A DNA stretch of 64,000 nucleotides from Falciphora oryzae (taxonomy: Eukaryota > Ascomycota > Sordariomycetes > Magnaporthales > Magnaporthaceae): positions 721,521-785,520 of the forward strand of contig JNVV01000009.1 in assembly GCA_000733355.1 (NCBI GenBank). The letters are read 5' to 3'. Below, in pieces: positions 37,965 through 50,625 of this stretch (positions are counted from its first letter, which is position 1; the number at the start of each line of letters is the position of its first letter). The notes under the pieces were generated by a model. That model was given only the letters and a program-made list of their open reading frames with translations, searched no databases and had not been told where the DNA came from. The translations under genes and the position numbers were made by a program.

Positions 37965-40900
37965 ATGCAAAGGGACGTGAAAATGGCAATCAACAGGCTT
38001 GGCCTGTCGGCAGGTTGTTATTCTCATGCGAGACAAATTGCTCGCGAGTACGCCACCGTCGCATTCTCATCCTCCTGCCTCCCTCGACGCCTTTGCCCGG
38101 CCTATGAAGCCGCGGCTATATCCATCCCTCTCGGGGTTTCGCTCGCCTAAGCAGGAGCGAATGCTCCTTGCTCGGGAGTCGATACGAAGGGGCCGATTCC
38201 AAGCCAACATTGGGCAAGTCTCGATCTGATATCGTCATTGTCTTTCTAAATTGCCTTTTCTCGGGCTCGCTTCCGAAAGACGGCACACCACGGTTCCGTC
38301 CGTTACCTTCACCGGTCCCTCCCCCTCCCTTTCCCATGATATTTATTTGCCATCATGCAGGTTGGTTGCTAGGTGCCAACCATCCTGCGATCATGGCATC
38401 CTCCCCCTCCTTCGGTCCCATGTCCCCGCTCTTCCATACCGACAAGGCGGGTAGGTAGGTACCCAGTGGCGGGCGAGGGACGGAGAAATATCTAGTGTAC
38501 CGATATGTAGATCAGATGTGCGAGTGGTTAGTGCCGCTACTGGCTGGGCTATCTTGCTCCCCTCACGGCTAGTCTAGGCTCGGATGTCCCTCCCGACACA
38601 CTCGCCGCTGCGTGTATTCTTCACCGGCCTCGCTAAACGCCTGGAACGCCCTAGGCTGCGTACAGTCCGGCTGAAAACATGGCTCCACGATTCTACCGCC
38701 TCCGTTGTGACGCTACTTTTGCCTCTCACAGATGGGTACCCCGGCTCCCGCCAAGTTTCCCCGCGCTCGCCGGGAATCTGTTGCCTGTTTCCCCGGAGCC
38801 GCCCAGTCCTACAGCCAGTGGGTGATGCAGGCCGCTGGCTGGGCGGAGCGGCAAAAGGGGATTGGCACCCCCTTTGGTTTTATGCTCTGAGAGGATTCGC
38901 CGGGTCAATGGCCAGACTGTGACCCATGCTTTTCTGTCCTTCTCTATCTGTCGATATCTTTCGACCTCGCTTAAGGTGGTGGTTTCCTGCGGCGTAACGC
39001 GAATATTCTTGAAACACAACATCTCAGCCGACTGGAACTCTCTTGACCCCTTGCCCCCACGGCCGTGTGTGGTCAGGCCAGGCTAATCAAATCACATTGC
39101 GAGAGCACCATCGTGGGCTACATATTCCTTGGCCTTGCTCACCGGCGTACAGCCCCCTCCTCTCGCCTGGCGAAACTTCCATTCCACCAGCCACGATGGC
39201 CGTTCCACCCCCATCAAGCCGCGGCTGCTGTCGGTGAAAGGTGGTTACGCTGCTTCACGGCAGCACGTCTGGGCTGTTCGCCAAGGACGACAGCCTCGGG
39301 GGATCAATGAAGACGGATAGCAACACAAGGCTTGCAGTGCGGCGACCATGTAGCTGTCCACCGAGGCGCCCTGTCAAATATATTGAGCAACCAACGGTTC
39401 CTGTCGCTTGGTTGTCAGCCCCCGGCGCTTCATTTCTCCACCTCTCTCATTTTTTCCTCGAGGCCGATCGTTGTGTCATCGCTAGGGGAGCGGGGCGCTG
39501 GACAATCGATATCCAAGGCTTGGAAAGACCCGGTCGAGTTGACACGGCTGGCTGGACATCGCCAAGAGCGAAGGTCGATTGGTCTGGATTCTCCTGCGAC
39601 ATGCTCGCTACTGCCGTGCACGCCCACCAGTGCTACTTCTGAGCATCGGCGAGTCCGGGGCCGCCGATGCGGTCTGATCGAAAAGGGAGGCCAAGGTGTC
39701 GCCTATCGAGACGATGAACCGGGCAAAAAAAAAAAAAAAAACGGGTTGCTCGCCTCTACGCGGAGGCGACAGTTTCCCCTCACTTACCCCTTTGTCCCTC
39801 GGCGGACAAGTGACTTGTCACATTGGGTCCCGGTATTGGATGCCGAGCCTAGTGCAACAGACACGCTCCCACAACCTGCCACACCCCGACACACACAACA
39901 CAACGCCCTCCAGAGGATTCCACGGCAGGCAAAAACGAATGATGCTGGGCTTTGCGAATCAAAGCTTCTCATTCTCACGGCAGAGAAGACATTAGCGGCG
40001 GCCGGGCGGATGACGCCGAGGCGAATACCGTGGGCCCACCACTCGGGTTTCACAGCCTCGCGTGGCTATCGTGGTCGTCTGCGGTCAACTAGCCGGTGGA
40101 GTTTCCCTGTCGCTGCCGCCGATATCTGCTTGATGCAAGACCGAAAAAGCGAGATGGGAGGAGAGCGCTGACGTTGAAACGTACGTATGAAGGCACACGC
40201 GGCCGCAGGTTTTGCTCTGGATCCCAATATGCTCCGTCCCGTTCTTTACAGACAAGTACCTGTATCTGGCCCTGGTGTTCCGGGCTGGATTGGTTGGGCC
40301 GGCTTAGATTGATTGCGTTTACATGCTCCATCTGAACGACAGACGGCCTGCACACGGTCAAGCTGGGGCCAGCCCTCTAGGATCAATCTATTTTAGAGTG
40401 ACCCCAAATGTGTCCCCCTTTCGCGGCCCCGTTCCGTAAGCTCCTGTTTGCCTGCCGGATCTCGCGACCCAAACTTCCATCTTGTCGTGAGAGGTAAGGA
40501 GTGGATGGAGACATTGACGTCAAAGGTGAGTTAGCTGTATCAGGTACTGTCTCGTTATCGTGAGCCATGGCTTTCTCTTACGACATATCTTGCCTTGCGG
40601 GCTGTCGTGCACTTGTCCAAAACGTTATCTCTATTTTTTTTCTTTCCTCACCCCCTATTCTATCCGGGAAACACACGGAGCGGCTTCGTCCTTTCCCCCG
40701 CCCGTGGCTTGCCGATATGCCTTCGGGGGATAGGGCCCAAGAGAGATTTTCTTGTAAGCGAGGCTGGTGAGGGTTTCACCGAAAAAAAAAAAAAAAAAAA
40801 AAAGTAACCATTTGCTTTCCATCGTCACTGCCCCCTCGGCGGCGCGAGATGCCGCGTCTTCCAAGGAAGACTGACCCTCCCACTCAATACCACCCCTGTC

Positions 40901-43900
40901 CTAGCGTCTGGGCCATGTAATGGATGCACGTCCAAGGGGGTCGCAACCGGGGCTCTCGGGCTGTTTGCTACCCATGTGGCGCGCATCCGTGAGGGTACGT
41001 ACATAGAAAGAAGCTGCTAGCAGTGCTCGGCCTGCGTGGGGATCGGCCCAGCCTCAGGAAGCGAGAGAGCCAAGGGGCGGAGGCCGAGAGCTACCCCGCA
41101 GCCGTGGGGTGGTATCCATTGAGGTTTGTGTTCCATTCTCTCGCCCTCCATCCCCAACTCCCCTCTCCTCCTCCTCGGGGCAAACCAAAAAGGGGCTAGG
41201 CTAGCCGCACCATCCCATTGCACACCCCGGGTAGGTCGCCGGATGCAGGAATCCAGACGGGTGTGTCGACTGATAGGAGCAAATGCGGCGGCAATATCCA
41301 TTGTGCGCGTCGGTATAATTGATACTACATTACTACCAAGGCGCGTGGTGCGAAGGGCAGGGCAAGGAAGGGTATGTGGCTTTGGTGGGCGGCCCTGTCC
41401 GGCCGGGCGGTGGGAACCTCCTCCGATATGGAACGCACCATGGCAGACCCAAAGATCGGCAGATATACGGCGGGCAGAGATGCCGGATTGAGGTGGTATT
41501 TGCACGGGAGCCGGCATGGGTGTGTGCATGCGGTGTTGTACATATCTTTCCCCTTTCTTATTATGTCCGTGAAGGTCGAAGCCGTGGTCTCGATCATTCT
41601 TTGTGCCCCGTTTCCGATGCCTCCTCGAAGCTCTCTCTCCACCCACAGATTCAGGCTTGTTATCTTGGGGAATCCCTCCCTCGTTCCCGTCCTCCCGACA
41701 GGCGAGCCAAGGCTTGGAGAGGTGGGGAAGGACGTGCCATTGCATTTCAGCCAGAATAGGCATAACCTCGCCATCCATCTACCCCTGCAATCCCTCCAAT
41801 TCACCCTTCGCGCACCTCCATACCATGTTTTTTTTTTTTTTTTTTTTTTCAAATGTGTATTGCCTACCGGAGAATTTAGTGTCCTCAATTGAATTGCCCT
41901 GCATCTTTCGTCATAGACGAGGAAGGGGCGTAGATGAAAAAAAGGAAGGCACATCCATTACCCCAATAATCCGCGAGACGGAAGTCGCTGCCGGCTAGGT
42001 GCCCTCCTCCCACCGCTACAATCTGGGCCCTCCTTCTTGCGTCGTCTCTTTTCCCTAGAGACAAACACCCAGGGATGGTGCGAACGAGTTCACAGCTCTC
42101 CTATCGCCACAGTGCTGAGAGCTGCTAGAAGAACGCCCATCCCCTTGCAATATGCACTTCATATTCGCCTAGCTCACCGACGTCTGATCGGTGAGCGAGC
42201 CGAGACGCAGGCCGTCTTCTTGGCCGCAGGAGCCTTGGCTGTTTTTTTTTCCTGCTGCATCTTGGTGCCCATATTCCGCCCTCGCTTCTTCTCACCACGC
42301 TTCAATATATTCTTTCATTCTTCTTGCGTCCTCACGCCCCCTCCATCCACGCGGTGCGCGGGCCCCGAGACATGCCGTCCATCCTCTCACCATGGTGTCT
42401 CTGCACCGATATACGCGGCCATGACCAGCACCAACGCGGGCCGACGGCGTTTGCTGGAGCCAAAAGATAACCGACCAGGGGACGCGTACGGCCGACTCCC
42501 GTTCGCTAGCGGCCAACTGCCACCGCACCGCACAATCCCCACATCGAGATATGCATGTGTTTTAGACGGGGCCGGTAAAGAAGAGGGGCTCGCCCGGGCA
42601 ACGTCGGTCCAAGGGTCGATCGATCCGGCACCCGCAGGCGCCATCTCTCCTCCTCTTTCCAACCGCCCGCAGCTATTATCCAAGCTCTTTACTTCCTTGA
42701 TTTTCTTTTCCCTTCCTTGTCATTTGTGGGGTTTCAAGCTCTTTGTGTGCCCTCCCAGCTCCTCTCATGACGCCGCCATCCAGCTCGCCCCGAAGACCGG
42801 TGAACGCGCCACCCCGTCCCGCAGTGTGTTCAAGCCCCTGCGGTGATGAGATCTGTCCAAGTTGCTAAGCGCTCGATTCCGGAATCCAACGCATCATGTC
42901 GAGGGTGAGGCGTGGAATTTCTATTCTCTACTGTTCATACCCCTCCCTTCCCGTCCCCTTTTGCGGCTTGCCACCGTGCGGAGAAGAGCCTCTAGCCCCC
43001 AGACATGCCTAGGCGAGCAGAAGCGAGGTCCAGTGGCTGGCTGAATGTATGTCTTTGGTCTGCCTTGATCCCCGGCCAACTCGAGCGCTCTCTCTTTGTA
43101 AAATCAGCGATACGCACGCCGTTTAGGCAGTGGCGATTGGAAAATATTGCGCGAGGGGGCTCCTTGTCGATATTGGCCACAGTTAATCCTCCGGGCCCTC
43201 AAGTTGGCACAGGCCCTTATCTGTCTGTCGGTCCGCCGGAAACCCGCTCCGGGAAGGATCTGGCCACTCACTTTTGCCGGCTCCCTGTTGTTCCGTCCGC
43301 GCAGCCACTAGGCGCTGAAGGAGGGCGGGACGGGCCTCCCGCTCGGGCTTTGCTATGGAGGCCGCGGAGGACCAAGCGAAGGGGAGAGGAAGGAGTGGCG
43401 AACTGAGAACCTCCTTTCTTACTCTCCTTCCGAAAGCTCTGGCTGGGGTTAAGCGGTGCCACTTCTATGTGAGTTGCGGATACCGGCCAAGTCAGACCAT
43501 GTACAGGAGATATCCCCAGAGCCGGAACGGATGGAAGAAAGCCACGGCGTCTGGGTTCACCCGTCAGATCCTGGAGGCTGTCACCTTGGAACTCGTTCTC
43601 GCGCGTCCGGGGGCCGTCGAGAGGGGCCAAGCATATCCTGCGGGCGCTCAGCGCTTGGCCAAGCAACGTGCTTATGAGAAAGCATCTTGATCAGGTGTGT
43701 GAACTTTGAGATTGACTGAGGAATAGATGCGGGCTGTAGCTCCGACAGTGTCCTGAGTGCCCGCCTGGTCTTAGACAAACAAACCTGCGACGTCCCCGCT
43801 TGAGAATATGCGTTGCTAAAGCGATGTCTTCGGCGGTTCCCGCCGAAAGCCCGTCTTGTTGTGAAGCGTCACGTATTTTGGCCAACGCGGAAATGTCTGC

Positions 43901-44289
43901 CAAAGCCCATGCGATATTTACAATCCCGAGGCCATGTTAGGCCTAAAACCCTTATTCATACAGACATTAAGCTAGCCCATTCATGACAACCCTGAAAACA
44001 TACATCTTTTTCACCAGATGGGATGGCTCGTCGCAGGAGCCGATCGATGGTGACGGGTGCTCGCGATCTCGGTTTGACGGCGCCAGGAGGGTCGAGGCCC
44101 AGGTCCAGGACCAGGAATCCCGACGGAGGCCCCAGGCGCCTGCCGTCAGCGCATGGCTCGAGTAACATGTAGCTTCGAGAATGAGCGCCCGGTCTTCTCC
44201 CAAGGAAGCCTGAGAGCCATTATTGCCGTATGCGCCACACGCGCGCACCCTAGATAGCGACCGCCGCGACACTCGTTGGACTTCTGCTC

Positions 44290-45212
44290 TCATGACCAGT
44301 TGATTCCGAAGAGCCTGCCACGCCTGCTTGGCCCGCTGGAGCCCCACGAACTGCCACCCTCGAGATAGATCCTTTCGTGGCCGACCACATCCACGAAGAA
44401 GTACTTGTACTCAAAGTCTTCTTGACCGCGGTACTTCACCATGTGCATATTGGCCGAGCCCCGTCCCTTGGGGCCTTCGACGAAGAAATGGACACGCAGG
44501 TGTTCATTACCCTGGGGATCCATGTGTGTCTGGGAGCTAAAAGGAGAGGCATGCCAAAGTCAGCGTGGACCGCCATGAAGGAGATAGGAAGGCTGTTGAC
44601 GCCCTAGTTCACAAAGGGAGAGCATGCAGCGAGGGGTACGCCAGGAACGTACGCAATGGGCCTCGCCCTCCTCCATTTGTTGGTCGTTTCTTCACCATGG
44701 GCTGAGATTTTCCGGCCTTCGCCCAGTAGCTCGATGCAGCGGGGGTCTTTCCGAATCCTGTCTACGGCTCGGTTATAGAAAGCGACTTTACTGTCGGGTG
44801 AAAACACTTCGGAGTAGAGGAGGTAGGCGATGCCTCCCTACCAAACAAACGAACGTCAGCTATGTTGCTGAGAATAGAGCGACCTTTCTGCTCAGCAGGG
44901 CCAGATGCGACGCGACAGACAGCATACAGTCAGGACTAGGCCCACAGCCATGAGGCCAAAATTGAATGTCTGCTGGGCGGCCCGCGCCGTCTTTTCCGCG
45001 CCCGAGAGCTGGGCCCAGGGGACTTGGCCATTGTCGTTGAATGGCGTGACAGCTCTCCTCTTGGGCCCGGAGGAGGGGGAGGCGCTGCTACCAAGGGCTG
45101 GATGGGTAGCAAATGTGCGCGGAGCGGACAACGAGGCGAATTGGCAAAGTTGCGGGCTCAGGACGGCGCGGCGCGGGATGAGGCCGGCGGCGGCGGTGCT
45201 GTGAAGCTTCAT
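44290..45212 (-). CDS. TIM21: Mitochondrial import translocase subunit Tim21
   Basis: Proposed model: exons 44928-45212, 44653-44837 and 44290-44536, giving 238 aa; introns of 90 and 116 nt, all phases closing. The N-terminus (MKLHSTAAAGLIPRRAV, then SAPRTFATHP) has the Arg/Ser/Ala composition of a mitochondrial presequence. A single membrane span follows (about residues 84-103, NFGLMAVGLVLT continuing as GGIAYLLYSEVF). The intermembrane-space domain contains YNRAVDRIRKDPRCIELLG and the block with FFVEGPKGRG. In this family Tim21 sits in the inner membrane, joins the TIM23 complex and contacts Tom22 and respiratory complexes. The upstream in-frame ATG at 45287 was rejected because it would put an acidic segment before the presequence. 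The gene is divergent from GLO3, with 497 nt between the start codons. Confidence 0.93.
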
Positions 45213-45709
45213 GTTGGCGGCGGGGTCGACAGGGGAACGTCCATCGCGGGGCGGAGTGAGCTGTAGCTCCTCGAGCGCCTCGAGCACTTTGACGGTCTTG
45301 ATTAGCCTCGCGCGACTCCGTTGAATATGTCAGGCCGGCTGCTCAAGCCGACGAAAAAAGAGGCTGATCGCGAATGTCGTCGTGCGGTTTGAGGTTTGGC
45401 AGTGACGGCATCTGCGCAAGCTTGAGCCGAAGGTGGGGTTCGACGCTAGTATGCAATTGGCTTAGCCCCCTGGATCCCTGGACTCAGGCCAACCATGGCC
45501 CCCTGGCAATGAGGCGAACTGCACGCTGTCTGGCTGGCTTACCTAAAGAATTGAAAATGTGGCCGAACGAAGCAACCTCCTGAATAATCCCAACCGCAAG
45601 TCGACACCAAGGACTGGTCCATTCGCCCTTCCGCACGACGCAGAACACCGATATACCCACCGTCCCCTACACATCGAGCGCCTAGGCTTGCGGCCCGGCC
45701 ACGGTCACG
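45213..45709. promoter_or_regulatory. Shared divergent promoter of TIM21 and GLO3
   Basis: The 497 nt between two start codons must hold both promoters. I see no clear TATA box for either gene, which fits two constitutive housekeeping genes. Confidence 0.5.
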
Positions 45710-47577
45710 ATGAGCGCGCCGCTCGCGACCAAGCAGGAGTCGCTGAAGATCTTCGAGCAGCTGAAGAAGAAGAAGCCGAACAAGGTGAGCAGCCCCGCCA
45801 AGCGTGTTCACCGTCCACATGCGTCCCCTGGGGCCTCGATCGCTCACCACAGTCTACTCCTCCGGCGCAGACATGCTTTGACTGCGGCCAGAATAACCCG
45901 ACGTGGACCTCGGTCCCGTTCGGCATCTACCTCTGCCTCGACTGCTCCTCGAACCACCGCAACCTGGGCGTGCACATCTCGTTTGTGCGCTCCACGAACC
46001 TTGACCGTGAGTCCGTCCTTGGAGAACAGGGGCCACCGCGTTTTGTCTGCGCCCAACGCGCGCCAATGGGCCAAGCCTTACTGACCTGACCTTTCCCGTG
46101 TGTGACAGAATGGCAATGGGACCAGCTCCGCGTCATGAAGGTCGGCGGCAACGAGTCCGCGACCAAGTTCTTCCAGCAAAACGGCGGCTCCGCGGCGCTG
46201 AACAGCAAGGACCCCAAGACCAAGTACCACTCGCCGGTTGCCACAAAGTACAAGGAGGAGCTTAAGAAGCGGGCAGCACGGGATGCCAAAGAGTGAGTGC
46301 ACTAAGCCACTGCGCCGCCGAGAACCGGTCACCGCCAAGTCTCCTCCCCCTACGGGCCGCTAACCTGGGCGGCGCTCTAGATACCCGAACGAGGTCGTCA
46401 TCACCGATGGCGTCGACGCCGGCGACTCTAACACCCCCGCCGGCGAACCCGAAGACGACTTCTTCTCCTCCTGGGACAAGCCCGCCATCAAGAAGCCGAC
46501 ACCGCCTGTATCGCGGACCGGGACGCCCCCGGTCGTCGGTCGCACGCCGTCTCCGTTCCTCAGCGCCGGCGGCGCCGGAAAGGACATCGCGCGCTCCACC
46601 TCGCCGCTGGCCAAGTCCGAGTCGGCAGACGGCGCCGCGAAGCCGGCCCCGGCCAGTCGCATCACGCACTCGTCGGCGCTCAAGAAGACGGGCGCGGGTG
46701 CGGGCGGCGCCAGGAAGGCCAATGTGCTGGGCGCAAAGAAGGTGACGAGCAAGCTCGGCGTCAAGAAGGCCACGGGCGACGTCATCGACTTCGACGAGGC
46801 CGAGAAGAAGGCCAAGGAGGAGGCGGAGCGCATCGAGAAGCTGGGCTACGACCCCAACGAGGACGACGACTCTTCGGCCGCGGCCAAGAAGGGCACCAAG
46901 GCCGACTCGGGGGCCGGGAGCATCTTGCAGCCGACGCCCGTGGCTCCCGCGCGCGGCGGCTACGGCTCGTCGGCCTCACACAGCCGCGAGAAGTCGGCGT
47001 CGGAGATGGAGAGGCTGGGAATGGGTATTGGCAGGCTTGGATTCGGCCAGATTGGCGGCAACAAGCCCGCGGCCCAGGCAAAGAAGGTCGGCAGCGGCGG
47101 CTTTGGTTCCGTCGGACCTATCAAAGCGGCTCCAGAGGGTGAGTTTGCTGCCCCCTCATTGTCCAGTTCTCTGCCAGTGGCTATGGGAAGTGTCTTCAGG
47201 GAGGCGTATTTACTGACTCGATTATCTCAACCACAGCCGACGAGGAGAAGTACGCCCGCAGCAAGTTCGGCTCGCAGAAGGCCATTTCTTCGGACGAGTT
47301 TTTCGGCAAAGGATCCTTCGACCCGAACGCGCAGGCCGAGGCCAAGACGCGACTGCAGGGATTCGAGGGGGCCTCGGCCATCTCTTCCAACGCTTACTTT
47401 GGCCGGCCCGAGGAGGAGGAGACGGGCGAGGAGTACGGCGACCTCGAGACGGCGGCCAAGGACTTTATCCGCAAGTTCGGCATCACGGCCGGCGACGACC
47501 TCGAGGCCCTCACTTCCAGTCTCGGCGAGGGTGCCTCGAAGCTGCAGGGCGCCATCCGCAGCTATCTGGGAAGCTAG
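45710..47577 (+). CDS. GLO3: Glo3-type ADP-ribosylation factor GTPase-activating protein
   Basis: Proposed model: exons 45710-45784, 45871-46006, 46109-46292, 46381-47138 and 47237-47577, giving 497 aa; all phases close and the four introns are 86-102 nt. The ArfGAP zinc finger is C27-x2-C30-x16-C47-x2-C50, followed by [10 protein letters not shown], which carries the catalytic arginine (R55). The middle is a charged Ala/Lys linker with Ser/Pro repeats ([20 protein letters not shown]) and the helical segment [19 protein letters not shown]. The C-terminus carries the Glo3 regulatory motif in two copies, ISSDEFFG and ISSNAYFG, then an amphipathic helical end. Glo3 stimulates GTP hydrolysis on Arf1 at COPI coats during Golgi-to-ER transport. 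The C-terminal motif separates it from Gcs1-type ArfGAPs. Confidence 0.95.
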
Positions 47578-47614
47578 TGGGGGTTATCTGATGGGATGAG
47601 ATGAGGAGGGATGA

Positions 47615-47620
47615 AATAAA
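47615..47620 (+). terminator. AATAAA polyadenylation signal of GLO3
   Basis: A canonical hexamer 37 nt after the stop codon. Confidence 0.5.
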
Positions 47621-48357
47621 CGTGTGGGCGAGGCGGGGTTTTGTATTTGTGGGATGGTGAGCGCCTATGTCTGTTAAGGCTTTATGCTCTCATGGGGCCC
47701 GGGGGCGAAAGCAAATTTGTTTTTTGTTGTTTGGTTTTGTTTTTATTCAAGGACGAAGTGCAGGGCGAGTCGGACTAGATTCTTTAAGATGATAACACTG
47801 GCCGGTTGTCTTGGATGGTTGGCGTCAATTTGATGCATCTTTTCTGCCTTGGTCTGTTGTCTCCTTGCCTCAGGGTGTCTCCTTTCTGCCACGTTATTCA
47901 TAGCGTCGACACAACAAAAACAGGGGGGCGCAGAGAAAGACGCATGAAAAGGCGCTTGAGATGGCCGCAAAAGGTTGGGTATCACGTCGGCTCGGCTAGC
48001 AAGATGTAGAATACGATTACTGGGCGGGCTTGATGATTGAAGATTTCAATTGCAATTCTCCTGGACGTGAGTGAAGATTACTCCTTTATGAACGGGTATC
48101 TATCCTGGCGAGTCCTCAGATAAAGTAACACCATCTCTCTTTCTATCCAATGACGGAGGGGTGGCTCGGCTCAGTTCCTGAGATGTGGAAAAAGTAACTC
48201 CCATTCACCCATCAATTGTCAAAACACCAGACGGCCAACATGGGTAGACAACTGTGAACGATGAAATCTTGAGGCAACACTCATAAAAAAAAACGAAAAA
48301 AGGTCATGTCATGATATAAAAAAAGAAAAAAAAAAAAAAACCGAAAACCGAACTATT
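47621..48357. other. Convergent 3' region between GLO3 and the nitronate monooxygenase
   Basis: About 740 nt of non-coding DNA between two converging genes. It is somewhat AT-richer than the surroundings, with A-rich runs at 48285-48340 just beyond the monooxygenase stop. No gene is seen. Confidence 0.6.
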
Positions 48358-49709
48358 TTACAGCTTGGCGGCCTTGACGTACTTGGCACCCTGCGCCAGG
48401 ACCTCGGCGGCGTCGTTGACAAACTCGTCGACGACCTCCTTTGCCGACTTGTCCTCGTTGACGACGGCGGCGCACTTGCCCATCAGGAAGGGCCTGAACT
48501 GGTCCATGAGCTCGTCGATATCGACCTCCTCCTCGGACTCGACCTTCGGCTTGTCGCCGCCCTCGGGCGCGGCAGCGGCCTGGGTGGTGGACTCGACGCC
48601 GGGGATGGAGCCCTCGCCGCTCATGACCTTGTCGAGGTCGGCCTCGTAAGGGAGGACGCCCTTGGCCGTCAGCTCCTTGAGCTCGGCGGCGCGCTCGTTC
48701 TTCCAGTTGAGGATGTAGGGGTTCTTGCGGACGCGGAGCGGGCGGCCCGTGAAGATGAGCGTCTTGATGGTGTCGTCGAACGAGGCGGTGCGGACGGCCT
48801 CCTTGTGCGAGTCCGGGGCCCCGGCCTCGTGGGTCAGGATGAAGCGGGTGCCGACCCAGACGGCCGAGGCGCCCATCATGAGGGCGGCGGCCAGGAGCTG
48901 GCCGTTGTGGATGCCGCCGGCGGCCACGACCTGGACGGGGGCGCCCGTCAGGGGCGACCTGTGGCCCCTGCAGGCGGCGACGACGGCGGGGATGAGGATG
49001 GTGGTGGGCACGTTGCCCGTGTGGCCGCCGCCCTCGCTGCCCTGGGCGCAGATGATGTCGACGCCGAGGGCCAGGCACTTTGCGACGTGCTTGGGGTGGC
49101 CGATCATGTTCATGTACAGGATGCCGGCCTTGTGCAGGCGCTCGACCACCTCCTTTGGCGGCACGCCGACGGCCGAGACGAAGACGCGGGCGCCCGACTC
49201 GATGACGATGTCGATCAGCTCGCCGAGCTTGCCCTTGGTGTAGTCGTAGCTGTCGAGTTGCTACATGTCAGCCTTTTGCTCTCCTCTCGAAGCCATACCG
49301 TCTCAGGCTACAAAATATCCACATACTTGGTCTTGCGCGCGTTGCCGCCGACCTGGGGCAGGAGCAGATCGACGCCAAAGGGCGCGTTCTTGTCGGCCAG
49401 GAAGGACTTGAGCTCGGCGATCTGGTCGCGCAGCATGTCGGGGGTGTAGCCGACGCCGCCGATGACTCCGAGGCCGCCGGCGTTTGTGACGGCGGCGGCC
49501 AGCTTGGGACCGGCGGCGACGTTCATGCCGGCCAGCAGGACCGGGTGCTGGATCTTGAACAGATCGGTGAGGGGGGTGCGGATCTTCTCTGTTGGAGGAG
49601 GGTTGTTTGTTTAGTACGGCGGCTGCAGGAGCGTCGCGCGCACACGGGCGCATGTCGAGGAGGCAGAGGAGGAGAGGCGCGGCTTGCGACGACTTACGTG
49701 GTGAGGCCA
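48358..49709 (-). CDS. Nitronate monooxygenase (2-nitropropane dioxygenase family)
   Basis: Proposed model: exons 49697-49709, 49327-49588 and 48358-49249, giving 388 aa; introns of 108 and 77 nt, phases closing. The first exon encodes only MASP plus one base. It is an FMN-dependent TIM-barrel enzyme of the class that oxidises alkyl nitronates such as propionate-3-nitronate. Visible blocks are IQHPVLLAGMN at the start of the barrel, NAGGLGVIGGVGYTPDML, GGNARKTNYDYTKGK across the second junction, GSEGGGHTG (phosphate-binding region) and VVAAGGIHNGQ, then GASAVWVGTRF. The last 80 residues hold an Ala/Glu-rich acidic linker (TTQAAAAPEGG, then VESEEEVDIDELMDQF) before the final helix. No signal peptide is seen, so a cytosolic location is likely. 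The gene converges on GLO3 and diverges from FOL1. The substrate is inferred from the family only. Confidence 0.92.
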
Positions 49710-50562
49710 TTGTGACGGCTGCGAAGGGCGAATATGGATATCTAGGGAGCCGCAAGGAAACAAGATGGAAATTACAGGAACAGGCGCTGCTGCTATGCGA
49801 ACAAGAGAATCAATCTCAGAAGGGATATGGAGAGGCAGAATGGTGGTGATGCGTGGAGGGCGAAGGAGAGAAAAGAGCAAGTGGTCGCACATGCCGCTGG
49901 GAGCCGAGGTGCTGGCGAGTCGGCTGACGTTACCGGGGGACGTTTCTGGGGTATCCTGTCGCTAGGCCTGATTGGGGGAGTTTGGCGGGTCGCCGACGGA
50001 GGTGCCGAGGTTCAGGCTCAGGAACGGCTGTCGGATACGTCGATACGCTCCAGAGCCGACGGGACCAGCGAATGGTACCCACGGGTACGCGCGAAGCCTA
50101 AGTCTGGGGAAAGGGCTTGGTTGAATTGAATCGATACAAGAGCGGGCAATCTTCCCGCTTAACCGCCTACCACCCTGGACGAGACAAGGTGTCTGTCAAA
50201 ACTGCTTGTGGATGGCGGCTGACAGCTTCGGCCCTGCCCGTCATCGGACTCGTGCGACGTGCCTCGGGATAACTTTGCTCAACAACAAAGCCAAAAAGGC
50301 CTGCTATTTTTATCGCTCGGCTCGGGGCGACCGCGACTGCACCGTCGTCAGGTTTAACGTTTGACAACTGTTGGGTGCACGCGGGCTTCTTTGCGAAAGT
50401 TCGCGAGTCCCCGCAGCAGGGGTCGAAGCACGTGCTATCAAGTTCAATCCTGCGCTGGCGCAGAGCGTCGATTATCTCAGCCCCTCGATCGAGCCTCGAA
50501 TTGGGACAGCCAGCGCCTCCCTGACCCGCCCGCGGGCGTTTTTGTCTTCTTTTTGCTTTACT
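49710..50562. promoter_or_regulatory. Divergent intergenic region, nitronate monooxygenase and FOL1
   Basis: The start codons are 916 nt apart. A clear TATA box serves FOL1 only; I see none for the monooxygenase. No gene is seen. Confidence 0.5.
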
Positions 50563-50570
50563 TATATATA
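50563..50570 (+). promoter_or_regulatory. TATA box of FOL1
   Basis: TATATATA lies 56 nt before the start codon at 50626. It implies a very short leader and supports that ATG over the in-frame ATG at 50371. Confidence 0.6.
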
Positions 50571-50625
50571 CTTGCGTGTTCTTTCCGAGATACCCGTCAT
50601 CACCACCTCATGCGTCCTTGACACG

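Larger units (their letters stand above)
31635..44289. other. 12.7-kb region without a recognisable gene
   Basis: No protein family is recognised on either strand. T-rich sequence to about 32.5 kb may be an extended 3' end of cre1. The region contains pure A or T runs (32671-32693, 33815-33831, 36253-36274, 39725-39741, 40782-40803, 41828-41849), a GGCGT x3 array at 35236-35250, a CT microsatellite, and a leader-like stretch at 37360-37964. Weak small frames (for example 42421-42846) are not convincing. Confidence 0.5.

Noticed and set aside
36650..38150. Two overlapping plus-strand open frames of more than 430 codons (36650-37954 and 36852-38150)
   Set aside because: Both translate to Ser/Pro/Leu-rich low-complexity sequence with no family resemblance. 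They are open because the DNA is GC-rich and stop-poor. The DNA composition looks like a leader or promoter.
42421..42846. 141-codon frame starting MTSTNAGRRR after a TATA-like string
   Set aside because: Codon third positions show no clear bias, the composition is not protein-like after residue 70, and no family is recognised. Kept only as a weak possibility.
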